From assembly GCA_947178655.1 (NCBI GenBank), contig CAMWZB010000005.1:1-14596 (forward strand): a stretch of DNA of 14,596 bases, in the 5' to 3' direction. How positions within the stretch are numbered: position 1 is the first letter of the stretch; every line of letters starts with the position of its first letter. The position numbers and the translations under genes are program-made. The notes beneath the pieces are model-generated. The model was not told the origin of the DNA. It saw only the letters and a list, made by a program, of their open reading frames with translations, and did not search any database. Origin of the DNA: an uncultured Porphyromonadaceae bacterium (GTDB taxonomy: Bacteria; Bacteroidota; Bacteroidia; Bacteroidales; Muribaculaceae). This document shows, in pieces, positions 14,559-14,596 of this stretch.

Positions 14559-14596
14559 CGGTCTCTTATAAACATCTCCGAGCCCACGAGACCGAG
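14559..14596. other. Nextera transposon end and read-2 adapter, sequencing artefact
   Basis: Positions 14559-14577 match the 19-bp Tn5 mosaic end as used in Nextera kits at 17 of 19 bases (differences at 14560 and 14571). Positions 14578-14592 (CCGAGCCCACGAGAC) match the read-2 adapter that follows it in library molecules with no differences. The last four bases CGAG then fall where the i7 index begins. This is untrimmed library sequence at a contig end, not genome. Confidence 0.96.

Noticed and set aside
14559..14577. Tn5 mosaic end as a real transposon terminus
   Set aside because: It continues directly into synthetic Nextera read-2 adapter sequence.

Overview
The window is a 14.6 kb piece of a Bacteroidales-type chromosome. 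Three points support this: AT-rich upstream regions instead of clear Shine-Dalgarno sequences, three promoters with the Bacteroidetes layout TTG/TTTG-N20-TAnnTTTG, and the local gene set (receiver-less sigma-54 activator, LptE, TPR protein, SecG; large PpiD-like SurA_N protein; DUF1573; DUF1460). The fairly GC-rich coding sequence would fit a Muribaculaceae-like gut member, but that finer placement is a guess. The last bases (14559-14596) are not genomic. They match the Nextera transposon end and read-2 adapter, so this is a contig end.

Left part (1-6272, all on the minus strand). Read in transcription order: a PpiD-like membrane-anchored periplasmic foldase with its own promoter and terminator, then an operon for envelope functions. 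The operon holds a sigma-54-type activator without a receiver domain, the LPS-assembly lipoprotein LptE (14-nt overlap), a TPR-like protein (stop and start share one base, TAATG) and SecG (7-nt gap). A U32 family protein of the tRNA/rRNA hydroxylation type follows after about 100 nt and runs off the window start. Much of this block serves protein export and outer-membrane biogenesis.

Middle part (6330-10258, minus strand). One promoter drives a SWIM-zinc-finger SNF2 helicase, the MeaB/ArgK GTPase (9-nt gap) and a secreted DUF1573 protein (4-nt ATGA overlap). It ends in a 17-bp perfect hairpin.

A 604-bp region without a convincing gene (10208-10811) separates the divergent helicase operon and pckA. 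It is the most structured non-coding part of the window. It holds the helicase promoter, a cluster of three hairpins ending in a minus-strand terminator-like structure, seven tandem heptamers of consensus TAACCCA, an 8-bp inverted repeat with a 7-bp spacer, and the pckA -7 box and leader.

Right part (10812-14558). pckA (ATP-dependent PEP carboxykinase, codon-optimised, strong terminator) is followed by a two-gene operon on the plus strand: a LexA-like HTH/S24 repressor with an intact-looking self-cleavage site and dyad, overlapping rnhB (RNase HII) by 17 nt. A convergent DUF1460 amidase-like gene is cut off at its 5' end by the adapter. I found no CRISPR, tRNA, rRNA, insertion sequence or prophage. 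The best candidates for something undescribed are the S24-rnhB operon and the structured pckA upstream region.
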